A stretch of DNA of 64,000 nucleotides, taken from contig OX463779.1 in the NCBI GenBank assembly GCA_949825025.1, positions 25,030,816 through 25,094,815 of the forward strand, given 5' to 3'. Both the position numbers and the translations under genes were made by a program. Shown here one piece after another: positions 38,201 to 50,500 of this stretch. The stretch is from Siphlonurus alternatus. Taxonomy: Eukaryota > Arthropoda > Insecta > Ephemeroptera > Siphlonuridae. The number at the start of each line of letters is the position of its first letter. The first letter of the stretch is position 1. The notes beneath the pieces were generated by a model. It saw only the letters and a program-made list of their open reading frames with translations. It ran no database searches and was not told where the DNA came from.

Positions 38201-41200
38201 ATAAAATCATAAAAATGTCACATTCATTTGACACACGCTGTGTTGGTGATGATTATAGAACTCGTAAAAAATAAAAGGAATGACATTTTAACTGCATGAC
38301 AAACTCATAAAGTTTTATTTTTATATGACCTTTTTTTTTGTAATAATTATCATGCATTTAAAAATATCTCCAGTATGAAAATTTTCTTCATGAGCTTTTC
38401 AATGAAGAACTGAACTTATTTTTCTCTAATATCTTGCTGCAATACTAAAATAGTCAATAGTAATGCCTTTTGTTATTTTTTTTAAATGATTTCTATTTTT
38501 TTTTCATGTAGCACGGATGAAACATCACAAAATCAGCTGATACTTAAAGTCTCTATTTTAGTGTTATAATAATTAAAATAAATATAATTATACCAATTTA
38601 AATAATTTATATTAAAAAAAAAATATATTATTTTTTTATAAAAAAACGTAAAATCATGAATAACTGTTAATAAGAGGAATTCAATCAAAGTTCTATATAC
38701 TCTATTATTAAGCACGTTTATCTATGTATTTAGGAATGTATTTCCTGCATGATGGAATTAACAGAACTCTTCTTGCCTAGCGACAATTGTGACGTCATAG
38801 TATTTCCCCTTCTTCACTGCATTTCCCTAATTGCAACGCTATACAACACACAAGTGAGAAATAGAGAGACATTTAGATCTAATTAAAATTTAATTACTTA
38901 CATCTTCATGCACTGTATAGGTATGTGTATATATTTTGCTTTATAATATCCTCTGCGAAGGCGCAGCACAATCTACTGGTTCTTGTCATACAATTTGACA
39001 TGATGCTACATATATTACATGACATACAATTAACAAATTAATTTCTCTAGCATGATATATAATATTGTCATAATTATTATAAATTATAATAATAAAGTAA
39101 TTATTCTGTAATTTTTATTATACTTGATTATATTTATTTCTTTAATGAGTCAATGAATGTAAAAAAAAAAAATTAGTTTGACAGATTTCGCTTTCTTTTG
39201 ATGGATGTGATACAAAAAAGTATAAGAAAACTTTGTTGTTATAATTTTTTTTTATTAATTTTTTTTTTTCATTATAACCTAGCTGCCATTATTATTTCAA
39301 ACAAGTGTTAGGTTCATTATTTTACCGACGGGGCGCCACAGGTGTCGGCAATTAACGCTAACTTATTATGATTAAGAAGAGGCATTAATTGTCGAGTCGA
39401 GAACGGTCCATCAATCACTCATGCACGTATACACAACGCATGACGGCTACCCGCTCCACTCAGCGGCCTCTCATTGTGCATTGTGCGGCCTTCTAGTCGA
39501 ACATCAAATGTGGTCCAACTGTTTGAATTGTAATTTGTCTAAACTGAGGAATTTTTACTTTAAATCTTTATTATTTCAGCTATTACGCCTGTTTGTCAAT
39601 TACTCAAATATGTCCTTAAAGTATATAAGCGTTTGTTATTCCATACGCACGTTTACACGTCAAAATTGATATATTGAAAATTTTCAAAATTCTATTCCTG
39701 GAGACAACTATGTATTATATATACATGTGTGGTAACTTTACAGTGGTGGGAAATTCATAGGCAATGACGACTGCTAAACTGCGATGTTTTCTGTTGAATT
39801 CGCTAGCAATGCCAGCGCTGCGAGTACAGATCCTCTCAACTATAAATTTATAATATGCACTTAAAGGTTGATATTAATAATTATTTCAATTAAGCTTCAT
39901 AATCGGAAAGACGATGAATATGATAAAAAAATAGCTAATTTTCGTTTACATATATAGGCATGAAACTTGAAAACATTCCAACAATTGAGAAATTGCAATA
40001 TTTAGGGATATTTAAAAAGTAAACTGCATATTTGTTGCATACATAAAATTTGATATTACACACAGAATTAAGTGTATAATGAATGAACTTCTGTATATAA
40101 TCTGCTCTCTTTGGATGGATTTACTTCCGGGTGATGGTTGTTGGATTGTAATTGGCGATATCTTTGTTCATGACCGGACGACAAGAGGCAGCCAAGAGGC
40201 GGTATACGAGAGGACGCTGATAATTGGATTGCGTCTCTTACCTGCGGAGCAAACTAATTGGCGGGTCGACTGGCGTCCCGGGTGACGACGGGGGGTGTGA
40301 GATTGACCCAAGTAACCAATTTGCCCGTGGCTTCCTCGACCTAGCGGGTGGTGGAGTCACAAACAGGAGGACTGCTTGGCTAGCAGAGCAATTTTATGTA
40401 ACCAAAAGTCTCTCACACCACTTTTGGGGAAAAATTTTAATAACATTTTTGGAAGTTAAAAAAGTAAACAAATCCTGTAACTTTATGTATATTTTTATAT
40501 TTGTGTAGGATTAATTATTTTAAATTTATTTTTTAAATTAAATACATAAAGCTATACAAAATAATATAAAGAAAACCGAAAAACCAGTTAAATTTTTAAC
40601 AAAATAAACAATAAACACACTGCATCGGTTTGATCTTGATGATTGAAATTGTCATTTATCGTATTATATACATGATACTGTAAAAAATATTTAAAAAATA
40701 CAATTATTTTGTAAACACATTTTATTTTACATATAATATCTTTTGAAAACAATTAATTTCATTAATTTCAAAACGAGATCTTTGTTCATAATGTAAAACT
40801 AACCTATAATCCTGTAAATATAATATTGTGTAAAAGTAATAAGATATACTTCAATTAAGAAAGTTCATTAAATAAGACGAATTTGTTTTAAAGAAGAGTG
40901 ATGTAATTTCTAAACTTTGTTATCAGTAAATATATTATATTATATAATAATGACTACATGAAATAAGAGTAAAATTTAATTTTAGACAAGAGTGGCGGCA
41001 ATTCTATATTTATTACCCAAAATTCCTCGCGATAATATTAACATCGTTGTCTGACAACAAGGGGAAGGAGGGTGTCACCTAGAGACACCTGATAGCACCG
41101 GCGTGTCACTCGAACACCGCGACGAGGAGGAGGCATTTGTTGTCGTATATATCGAGTTGACAGACACGCTGTGATGGCTTCTCGCGCCTGCCAGAATTAT

Positions 41201-43410
41201 GAATAATTCATCCATTTGACTATACACGTCTAAGATAACAAGATAAAAAAAACATTGTTTGCATCAGAAAAAAAGTGGATATTTTATCATTAAATCAATG
41301 ATATATTTTTAATATATGGAAACTTATTATATGTAAAAGATTTCATAGTTTATTTTAAGTAAGCCATGATGGAAATGAATTTTAATTTTACATAATTTAA
41401 AATAATTGAATTTTAAATTACAATAACTTATAAAAAAATCTACAATAAAATAAAAACTTAAAGTACTTAATTCTCTGGGAAAATCTTTATTTTTAGCATA
41501 TATCAATAATTCATTAAACATAATATATTTTATGCATGGCAAAAAGTTACTTTCTGAAATATATCATGAAGTATAAATGATTATTATAATCTTTAATAAC
41601 TATTAATTACATAATAATATACTGTAACTTTTTTCTTCTTCTCTGTGTGCCATTTGATTTTAGCATTGTGTTGATATTGATATAATACAAGGCCCCAGCA
41701 CGGTCTCGAGTGGCGCTCCAGGCGGGTTGCATGGAACAAGGGGGGTAGGAAACAACAGAGCTGCAAGCGATCATCAATCAGCCGTGAGACTTTACGACTT
41801 GGCTACCAGCAGTAACTTGGCAAGAGAGAACGTAACTACTGCAGACTTTAGAACGCTAATTTCAACGCGAAATTAACTCTCTCTAGCTTTGCAAAAGCGA
41901 TACAAGTTGAAGAATTATTGCAAACTCTTGTGTAATTTTTCATGTCAAATTAAACTGAATAATGAGCAACTTTTTATGGTACAATGAACGTTTCAGAAGG
42001 AAGCTTGAAATAGAGAAAGAGGGAGAGAGGATTTAGGTATTATTATTATTATAGTAAAGAAAACATAAACATATATCCAATCTGTTCTAGTCTAAAGCCT
42101 TACTTATAAATTGTAATATTTATTATATGAAATTTTGCTATTATATATGTATAGTAATATAAGCTTGATACATACGAGATGAGATTTTTTTTTCATCATT
42201 TACTACCCAAATCTCACGGGGTAGAAAAGTGATTTACTTGAATTATGATCGTGAGTTTTGTATATGCTTTTTAGTTCGTCTGCCCGGCTGGCTGTCAGCT
42301 TTGTTTACCGGTGACGTATAGCACATTAGCAGCAACAGCAAGAAACTAAATAATGTAGCAGCTTCTAAAAGCTGTGCATGCCGGATAACAAAAAAAAAAT
42401 TAGGTACAAGGGTGGAAGGTAGAAAAAGGAGGAAGAAGAGGAGGATTACGTCACTCAACAGAGGGATTTTAACGTTGAACACATCAAGATTACAACGCAT
42501 TTTCTTTTTTTTTTCATTATTATTATGTACGTACCTTATACAAAAACATTAATGTTTGGTGTTTTCATAGGATTAAAATTCAAGCGGTAGATTTTCAATA
42601 TTAATCTCTAAAACATTTTTTTTCAATGTTTTTTGGGGGGTACATGGCAGGTTATTTAAGCATTGAGCAGCATGTGAGGCCGGGATTAACCAATTACGTT
42701 GAACAAAAGCGTTGGCCGCCCGCCACTCTATGTGATGTGAGTAGCGAACACTGGAGGCTCGTGCTAAACTCGCACAGTGTCCCACACTTTTTTATTACAA
42801 TTTTTTTTTAAACTTCCTTTGAATTACCAGACTGCGTTGATAAGCAGTAGAGCTTATGTGAGGCTTTGATGAGAAGAGGTTTCAGCCAGCACTCTATGTA
42901 TGAAAGCTGCTGCAGTGGTGGCCTCAAGTATAATCGCTATTTCCAGGAGCAGAGAGACCACAATGTCTCCTCCTCCTCCTCTTCGTGTCTGGTCACCACT
43001 TACACTGGCCAGCTCTCAGCCAGCCAGATAGAACAGGATTGAAAAGCTTTGGTTTAATAGTAGAGCATTGACCAAGGCTTTTTATAAAATGACAAAGAAA
43101 AGAAGGGAGGGGGAAGGGATGCTAAGAGAGAGTTCATCATTTATATCCTGGGTTACGTGTAAGCTAAAGTATTATTGTCGTTGCTTCGTATCGACTCTTC
43201 TCCTCTCTTTTGCTCTATATACGATGATGCCTCCAAATGTATTTTTTGCTAAAAGCCGGTGGTAAGCCACTCGGGGCGGCAGCTGCGTCCCGGTCCCGTG
43301 TGGGTCCCCTGAGAGGTCGGCAGCACGCAGCAACACTGAGATGGATCGGCCAGGCTTGGCAGGGCGGTCGGGGGAGTCCTGGCCCCCCACGCGATTAACA
43401 TTAATGCCCT

Positions 43411-43413
<3 letters not shown>
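35271..43413 (-). other. Upstream intron/5' region, segment 4
   Basis: AT-rich with GC-rich islands at about 35320-35650, 36290-36610, 39330-39510, 40090-40390, 41040-41200, 41690-41850, 42260-42460 and 42640-43410. A TGACGTCA is at 38790-38797. The 40090-40390 island contains a strong minus-strand donor (see findings). Homopolymer A runs of 16-20 bases occur near 36098 and 36218. No recognised gene. Confidence 0.5.

Positions 43414-43496
<83 letters not shown>
43414..43496. repeat. (CT)n microsatellite, about 83 bp
   Basis: A pure CT/GA dinucleotide run abutting the GC-rich island that ends near 43410. It generates artificial Arg-Glu and Leu-Ser frames on the two strands. GA runs of this kind can bind GAGA-type factors, but nothing here shows that. 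Confidence 0.97.
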
Positions 43497-43501
<5 letters not shown>

Positions 43502-44648
43502 TTCGCCTCCATTTGAAATATATTGAATTAGGATAAAACTCAGCTACATTTCCCTCGAAAGCTCATGGGTATCGTGCAAGTACAAACCTAACGTAAAAAG
43601 GATAAAACATCCTCGTCAAGGTTGACTTTGTATTGTGAGAATAAAATAAAACACATCTATATACTACATCGAGGGATCAATTTGTAATTTGACTCAAATG
43701 CTATAACTCTAAATAAAAAGTTAAATAAAATATATTTGTTTTTATTATTACATCAAGTGTAAATTTAAATATTTGTCTCGCTTTTTTATTTCAGTAAATA
43801 AAAAAAGTAAAAATATTTTATATATAATTGTGAGAAAAATTGTTGTAAAAAATAAAACCTCATTAGGGTATTTTATAAATCCGATTAATTTTTTATTAAT
43901 TTACTGTTAATGGTATTATAATAGTTGACAAGTTGCAACTCATAAGAGAAATAAAAAAAAAAAAAAAAAAATAAAATCGCATAATAATTTTAAAAAGCAT
44001 TGTATGGAGACTTTTTTTTAACATGAACTTGTTTGCTCTAATTACTAAAAGTTATAAAAAAAACTATACATTTTCATTCGTATATTTCAAATTTACCAAT
44101 CTTGTCAATCAAAAGTTATCAATTTTAACAAGTATATAAACACATGCAAGAATATTTATTACAATACATAATCAATATTATCGCAATTCAATTCAATAGT
44201 AATCAACTTATATACTTTGAAAAGTGAAATCGTTCCTCTATATATTTTTTATTTGATTTATTAATGGACATAATGAAAATGACTTTTGACACGAACGTGC
44301 TATACAGTTTATTCATCAGGATGTCGAAACGTTCATACGAGAAGAATGGTTCTCCAATAAATCCTATAAACTTTGCATGCAGGAGTTCGTATTTAATTAT
44401 TTATTTAATTTCACAAATATATTTTGCAATTACAATAATTATAGGAGAAATAGGACATTTTACAAAGCACTATAATTAAGCCAAGAACACATAAAGTAAT
44501 AGTAAAATTTAAAAGGGTTGAACAACTAAATCCTTAAATAATGTATTCATAATGTTTTTTTGGAATCGAACCGGCCATCTTAAATAATTAAATATTTACA
44601 GGGATGTTACTCGACAGAACTCCACTATATGAGATCAGTGTCGTGAAA

Positions 44649-44697
44649 ACGTGTCATATGATGACGTCACGGCACGTGTCATGTGCACGTGTCATGT
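44649..44697. promoter_or_regulatory. Clustered E-box/CRE sites with a tandem 13-bp duplication
   Basis: GCACGTGTCATGT is repeated exactly head-to-tail at 44672-44684 and 44685-44697, each copy with the CACGTG E-box. A degenerate copy (ACGTGTCATATG, 44649-44660) precedes them, and TGACGTCA (44662-44669) sits between. This is directly visible; bHLH and CREB/ATF binding is inferred. Confidence 0.45.
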
Positions 44698-46265
44698 CCC
44701 TGAGAGAGTGCAATCTGCAGTACTGATCCTTGATTGTGTGCGATTCATGTTGGATAAAATAAAAATGTAATTACCTCTCCAATAAGTGGGAGAAATCTGC
44801 TGACTGTGTACTAGAGATCAATACATAAACGACAGGGTTAAATTCACGCTTTGGTTCAGTAACCTTTGAACCCCCATCATGTTTTAGTCACTAAAGATAC
44901 GATACGACGTAAAATTGTGTATTTAGTTGAGAGAAGTGAAGCACTTTATATAAATATACTCAGCTCTCTATATGAGTCAGCACAAAAAACTTACGAACTA
45001 TAATATAGCAATATTTGACGTGTAAAAACAGACAGAGTAAATTTTTATGACAGCCCTATATATTATAGGAAAAAGAAAACTATATAATAATATATATAAA
45101 ATGATCAGCTGTGAAGTGTAATATACAACAGAACTTACAATAATCAATAAATTAAATTCAACAGATCTTCACATAACTAAATATAAGATTTATTTTTTTA
45201 CTAGTTAGTGCAATTTAAAAATAAAGTAAAAAATTGCAACAAAAAAAGTGTTTATTTCTAAGTACATAATGCATGGTACAGTCATCGCTTTGGAAAATTT
45301 TCCTTGTGGCCTGAGCATGATGATTATTAACAAGGCTGCAAATGGGAAATTTTCCAAAACGACGATGAACGTATTATTACATTACTTTTAATATATGATC
45401 TTAATATCTAATGTTGAACGTTGGATTCAATTCGAATACATTTTCATCACTATCTTAATCCATTTTGCATTAAATATTATTATTAAGGATTTTTAAAGTA
45501 TTTTCAAGCGTTGATTTTGATTATATAAAAATCATTCTTACTTCCTACATATAAGTATCAACATGAAAAAATAAAAATAAAATAAAGGTTATTTGTTACA
45601 TAGAGGAAAATAAAAAGAACTTTTGTTATTAATAAATAAAAATTATATAATTATAACCCTCGATTAAACGTGTATTAACAGGGTAAATATAAAAAAATAT
45701 ATATAAATTTATTCGATAATTCCATTATAGTTTTTACAGTATAGATCACGTCAATATTACCATAACTAATTGAAAACTAATTATTAAGCACGGATTAGCC
45801 TCGTATGGCGTATATCCGTATGATGTTATAAAAACAATCCAATACATGTAAAACATTTATTAAATGTATGACACCGCCCGATTTAAAAGCGGATGAACAA
45901 AATAGTTTATATTTTTGTAATACCGACTATACCATCAGGTGTTACGATAAAGAAATACATAATACAAAAGTAAATATTGTCTGATCTTTAAACTGATGAT
46001 CTAATACACACATATACTCTCATATCATTGAATCGAGAGAAATAATTTCCTTCTCACGGCGATGAAGTAGACACGCCCTAACTCCTTGCTACCCTACACT
46101 TGACACATGTAAACATCAACTATTATAATATAGCTGAGCTTATCTGATGCGTGGCTTTTTATGAACTAATATCCCTCGTTCCACTGTGTCATCCCCGAGG
46201 CGCAACAGTCGGGATTAAGGAGAGGATATTCTACGCTTTATAACCACGCCCCCTTCCCAGCTGAT

Positions 46266-46332
46266 CACGTGACGTCATAACCAGACTAGTTGCGGTCACA
46301 TCAGTAGCGTATACTGGTGTTGCCAAGGCAAC
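46266..46332. promoter_or_regulatory. Overlapping E-box/CRE plus RFX X-box-like site
   Basis: CACGTG (46266-46271) overlaps TGACGTCA (46270-46277) by two bases. About 40 bp on is GTTGCCAAGGCAAC (46319-46332), a near-perfect inverted repeat matching the RFX X-box consensus. All lie in one GC-rich island. Binding is inferred from established consensus motifs. Confidence 0.5.
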
Positions 46333-48420
46333 CTATTCAGCATGTTAGCTTGCCTCATTAGGTTAAAAGTAAACAAACCCTTAAGTGCAAGAACAGCCTT
46401 AAACCTAACTTTTTTTTAATAAAGATTTAGTAAAGAAAAACAAACAAACAACATTAATTTTAATCAACGATTGAAAGTTAAGTAAAGAAACAAAATACAT
46501 ACTGAAGGCTACATATATGAAAGAATAAATTCACTGCGTTTAGTTTTGCGAACTAAATTACTGTATAGAATTACATATGAACGCTTAAAGTTATAATGTA
46601 AAAAAATAATAATTCTTGTTTATGTTTTCAGACAGACATGAAACTTTTAAGCCTTTGATCAACTTCAGACATGTTTTGCCTGTGGATTTTTAAAGTATGC
46701 AACTTCTTGAGCACAGAAGAGAGAGAACTGCATACTCTCCAGGCGCTATATAAAACTAAAATTGAAAATATCATCAATTTTTGTACAATTAACATATATT
46801 TTTTTTACTATGCAACATCATATTTATATATTAAAAAAGTGCAAACAAATTAACTTATAAACCTTATAAACGATTTTAGCGTTTTATTTTTTATTATTTT
46901 TTTTTTTCATAATGAAGTATAATTTGTTACAAGCATTGTAAGGCTCATTTTCATATTACATATTTTGCTGTTCTAGCCCTTATAAGCTAATGCAGAGACT
47001 TTTGTGTGCTGCGTTTCTCTGCGGACCTCTGCATGACCTCCTCTGATGGCCGCCAGAAGGTGACGTCAAAGCTCGATTGGTCGCCCCGTGCCCGGCAACC
47101 ATTAATTACATTTGGTCCTTAGTAATTGCAACTTATTTGGAGGAGCGCGTGCTCACGGGCAAGCTGCTTGCTGGACCGACCCAAGCAAGTTTCGCAGCCC
47201 CCAGTCCGCCCTCTGCGCCAGCAGCAAGTGTGATCATTCCGCATGACTTGAGAACAAGCTAGCGTTGCTTCCTGCTACTTCCATTCGCTGCTACAGACGA
47301 CGCGATCAAGCCAGGAGGGCAAGCTAATTCGCTTGTAATTAGCCGTCATAAAATATCAGCCTCGTCAGCAGCGACCACTGCCTTCTCTTAAATAACTAAT
47401 AAAGAATTTTTTAATTAAAAAAATACTTATTAATGAGGAAAAAAGCTACATTATATATAATATTAAAACTTGTTAAATAATTAAATATTATATTCGTAAA
47501 ATCAGGAATATATTTATATATATGTATAATTAATTTATATATGTTTTATTCCCTCCACTTTAAAAAATAATACTAATAATCGTATTATTCTCAGACTAAA
47601 GGTATAAAACTAATTTACGAACTATTCTTTCAATAAAGTAAATCAATGAAATGTATAAGAAGAATTTCACAGACTTTTGTTATTTTTTTTTAGTTACATC
47701 TCTTTTCCGATAGTATAGAGTAGTTAAACCTCAATCCGAACTTGTTAGTAGACTACTTCGTAACTTTGTGGAGAATATGCGGCAAAGAAAAAAAAAAAAA
47801 AAAAGTATAAGGAAAAGATGGAGAAAAAAAAAGCAATCTTAGTTTTGTATTGACCCGCGCGTCCAATGCCTGTCTGATCATCAAAACTCAATCAACTTGC
47901 CTCTCCCCTATCTCTCCTGTCTTTCGTTTCAAGACCACTTCTTGAAAGTTCTACTAAAGAATATCAGAGAATTCTAACCCCTTTTCCCCCCGTAGGCAAA
48001 ATGGGGGTAGGTGGCAGGACGGCCGCAGCCACCGCAAACCCCCGGCAATGTCGTCTGCCTCACCACCACGGGAGCAAACACGCCGCTCTTCACACCCTCG
48101 CAGAGTGCAGGTGAGAAAACAAATTAAATATTCAGGGTTAATTTTTATTACCACCTGCACGCGCTTTTGTTAACAACCAGCAAAGAAAAAAAAAAAAAAA
48201 AAAAAAAAAAAAGAAAGTGTGGAATTTCGCGTCGGCGGCATTAAGTGTAATAAAAAAAGTACTTATTGAATAATCCAAGGGAACGACGAAAGAGTGAGAA
48301 CTCGCGTCTCAGAGAAGGAGGGAAATTTCACACCATACAAGCCATCGCCAACATCAAAACCACCAGTTAAATTAAAGCGGACAGCTCCGAGCTGTAGGAA
48401 ACGAGTTCGTCAATATATAC

Positions 48421-50500
48421 ACAGTCTGAAATAAAAGCAAGGAAATGACACTAAAACAAGGCTATGTGTGCTCCATTTTGTGGTATTAACAAGCGGTTAA
48501 TATCAGCTATAAAATATTTAAACGTTTACTCTTTCTTAAATGAACTCATTAAATTTGAATTGTTTCGTGTGTACTTCAATAAATATGTAATAAAAATGTC
48601 ATTTTGGTGCATTTTCTTTAAATTTATAACTATGAATGTAAGTGGAGAAAAAAATTTATAATTTATATATTTTTTTATTATACTGAGCACACCTATTAAA
48701 TTTGATACATCTACATGGTACATATATGAGTAGTTATTACATTGGAAATAATGCAAAATAATATTATGATTATTTTAAATTTAATTTAATCAATAAACAA
48801 AATTGTATATAAAATATAAAGAAATTATTAATTTTATACACTATTATAATTATATAGTAAAATTTAATTATTATAGAAAATCAATTAATTTTAATTATAT
48901 ATGAATGTTTCTGTCATTGATATCATGTTACTCTGACACGCCTTGTACATGCAGGTGACATGTTGTTCTTGTTCCACAGCCGGTAGCTTGTCTCTTCAAG
49001 ACAATGGTATAGCGTGCAGTCAGAATCAGGGAGAGAGAGAGAGAAGCGAAGAAGGGTCGGGCCGTGCTCGAGACCTCGAGACGCTGACATGAGCCGGGTA
49101 CTTGACACGAGGGTGCGCTTGTTGCCAGTGGCGCCGCCTGGCGCCGTGCCCCACATCCAAACAGAAGCAGCAGCGCCGGCAATTAGGCTGAGTAGCGTTG
49201 AGCACCACCGAGGAGAAGTATGACCCAGTCCCAGGCATCTGTCTCGCCTCAAGCCATATTTGGAAGCCTTCATAATGAACCATTTGTCATTCTTTATTGT
49301 TCCTAGCCATATTTATGCTGCTCTTGCACAAACTTTCCTATATTATAAACTCACTTTTAATATAATAATAATATATTATCCCTTATGATTATTAAATTTT
49401 TGAATATACGGTACCTATCAAAACATCATTTATTATAATCAATTAAAATTTTAACACCACCCATATTTTAATTAGAATTAGCTCACAATATAAATGAGTT
49501 ATAAAATAGAAAGGATTTTGAGACTAAATCTTATAACGTGACTTTATATTTAGGGTTAATAAATTTTATTTTACTTCAACCTTAGGCATGATCGGAGAAA
49601 AGATATTATAATGGGATTAAATATTTTATGGCTTTGTGGGAATGAAATAATAAAAAAAAAATACGTAACGTATTCACTAACTTAAATATTTAGAGTTGAG
49701 CACACCACACTTTCTTATAATAAGATCACTATTAATTTCTTGCTGATTATTTTGTTGTTGTAAATTAAATGTAAATATTTAAGTATAGTTTTTCATCATG
49801 GAATAATCAATTAATCACAATCTCCTGACATGCAGTCAATGAATTAATTTTATATTTAGAGATTTGGCATGCATATTTCTGCATGTATATTAAGTTTACT
49901 TTTATTTTTAACAACATAATTACATTTACCTTTCTTTATTGTATTAAATAAATAAAGATAATCAGGTATAATATAGTATAATAAAATAATATAAAAATTT
50001 ATTATATTATACACGTAGAATGTTATCAAGTGACACAGTGTAGTATAATTTATTACTGCTTTAAAGTTAATTTACAATTCTAATTTATTGATAGTAAATA
50101 TTTAAATAAAAAAAATCGAATCAAAGTAATTATAGGGACTAATTATAATAATTATTAACAAAAAAATATTTGCTTTATATTATATGTTTTATAATATTTA
50201 AATATACTGTCAATATCGAGTAAGTAATATATTATATATATTAGCAGAAAAAAAAACTTTTTTTTTCTAGGAATAATTTTTCAATTAATTTTATATTTTA
50301 ATATAAATTTTATCTTTTTTTATTATGCATCAATGAATGAGTCTTTATTAACATACAGTAGAATAGTGTTCAAAGAAATGTAAATTAAAATATGAAACAG
50401 TTTTTTAAAGGCATTGAAATATATTATAAATTGAAATTAATATTTTTAAACCACAGCCGATTATATCATAATCCATAATAGTCTTTCATTTCCCCGAAGC
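48421..50500 (-). other. Upstream intron/5' region, segment 6
   Basis: Mostly very AT-rich. One GC-rich island at about 48940-49260 includes a GA run at 49030-49044. It has overlapping open frames in several phases on both strands, which is expected of stop-poor GC-rich DNA, and none matches a known protein. Nothing was seen in 49290-50500. Confidence 0.5.

Larger units (their letters stand above)
43501..48420 (-). other. Upstream intron/5' region, segment 5
   Basis: AT-rich with islands at about 44630-44710, 46060-46340, 47000-47390 and 47850-48120. A small palindrome (about 45280-45372) is built on GGAAAATTTTCC-type arms. The 47000-47390 island combines TGACGTCA (47061-47068), ATTGG and several TAATTA homeodomain-type cores, typical of an enhancer but unproven. 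Poly(A) runs are at about 43951-43971, 47788-47805 and 48186-48212. No recognised coding exon of the Ig gene. Confidence 0.5.

Noticed and set aside
42243..42500. Leu-rich minus-strand frame as signal exon with donor CCG|GTAAAC
   Set aside because: In the frame with the ATG the donor is phase 0; in the phase-1 frame there is no ATG.
43172..43498. Arg-Glu repeat protein (minus strand) and Leu-Ser repeat protein (plus strand)
   Set aside because: Produced by the (CT)n microsatellite at 43414-43496.
44555..44600. tRNA B-box-like GGTTCGATTCC on the minus strand
   Set aside because: The flanking bases do not form a T-stem or acceptor stem and no A-box is present at the right distance.
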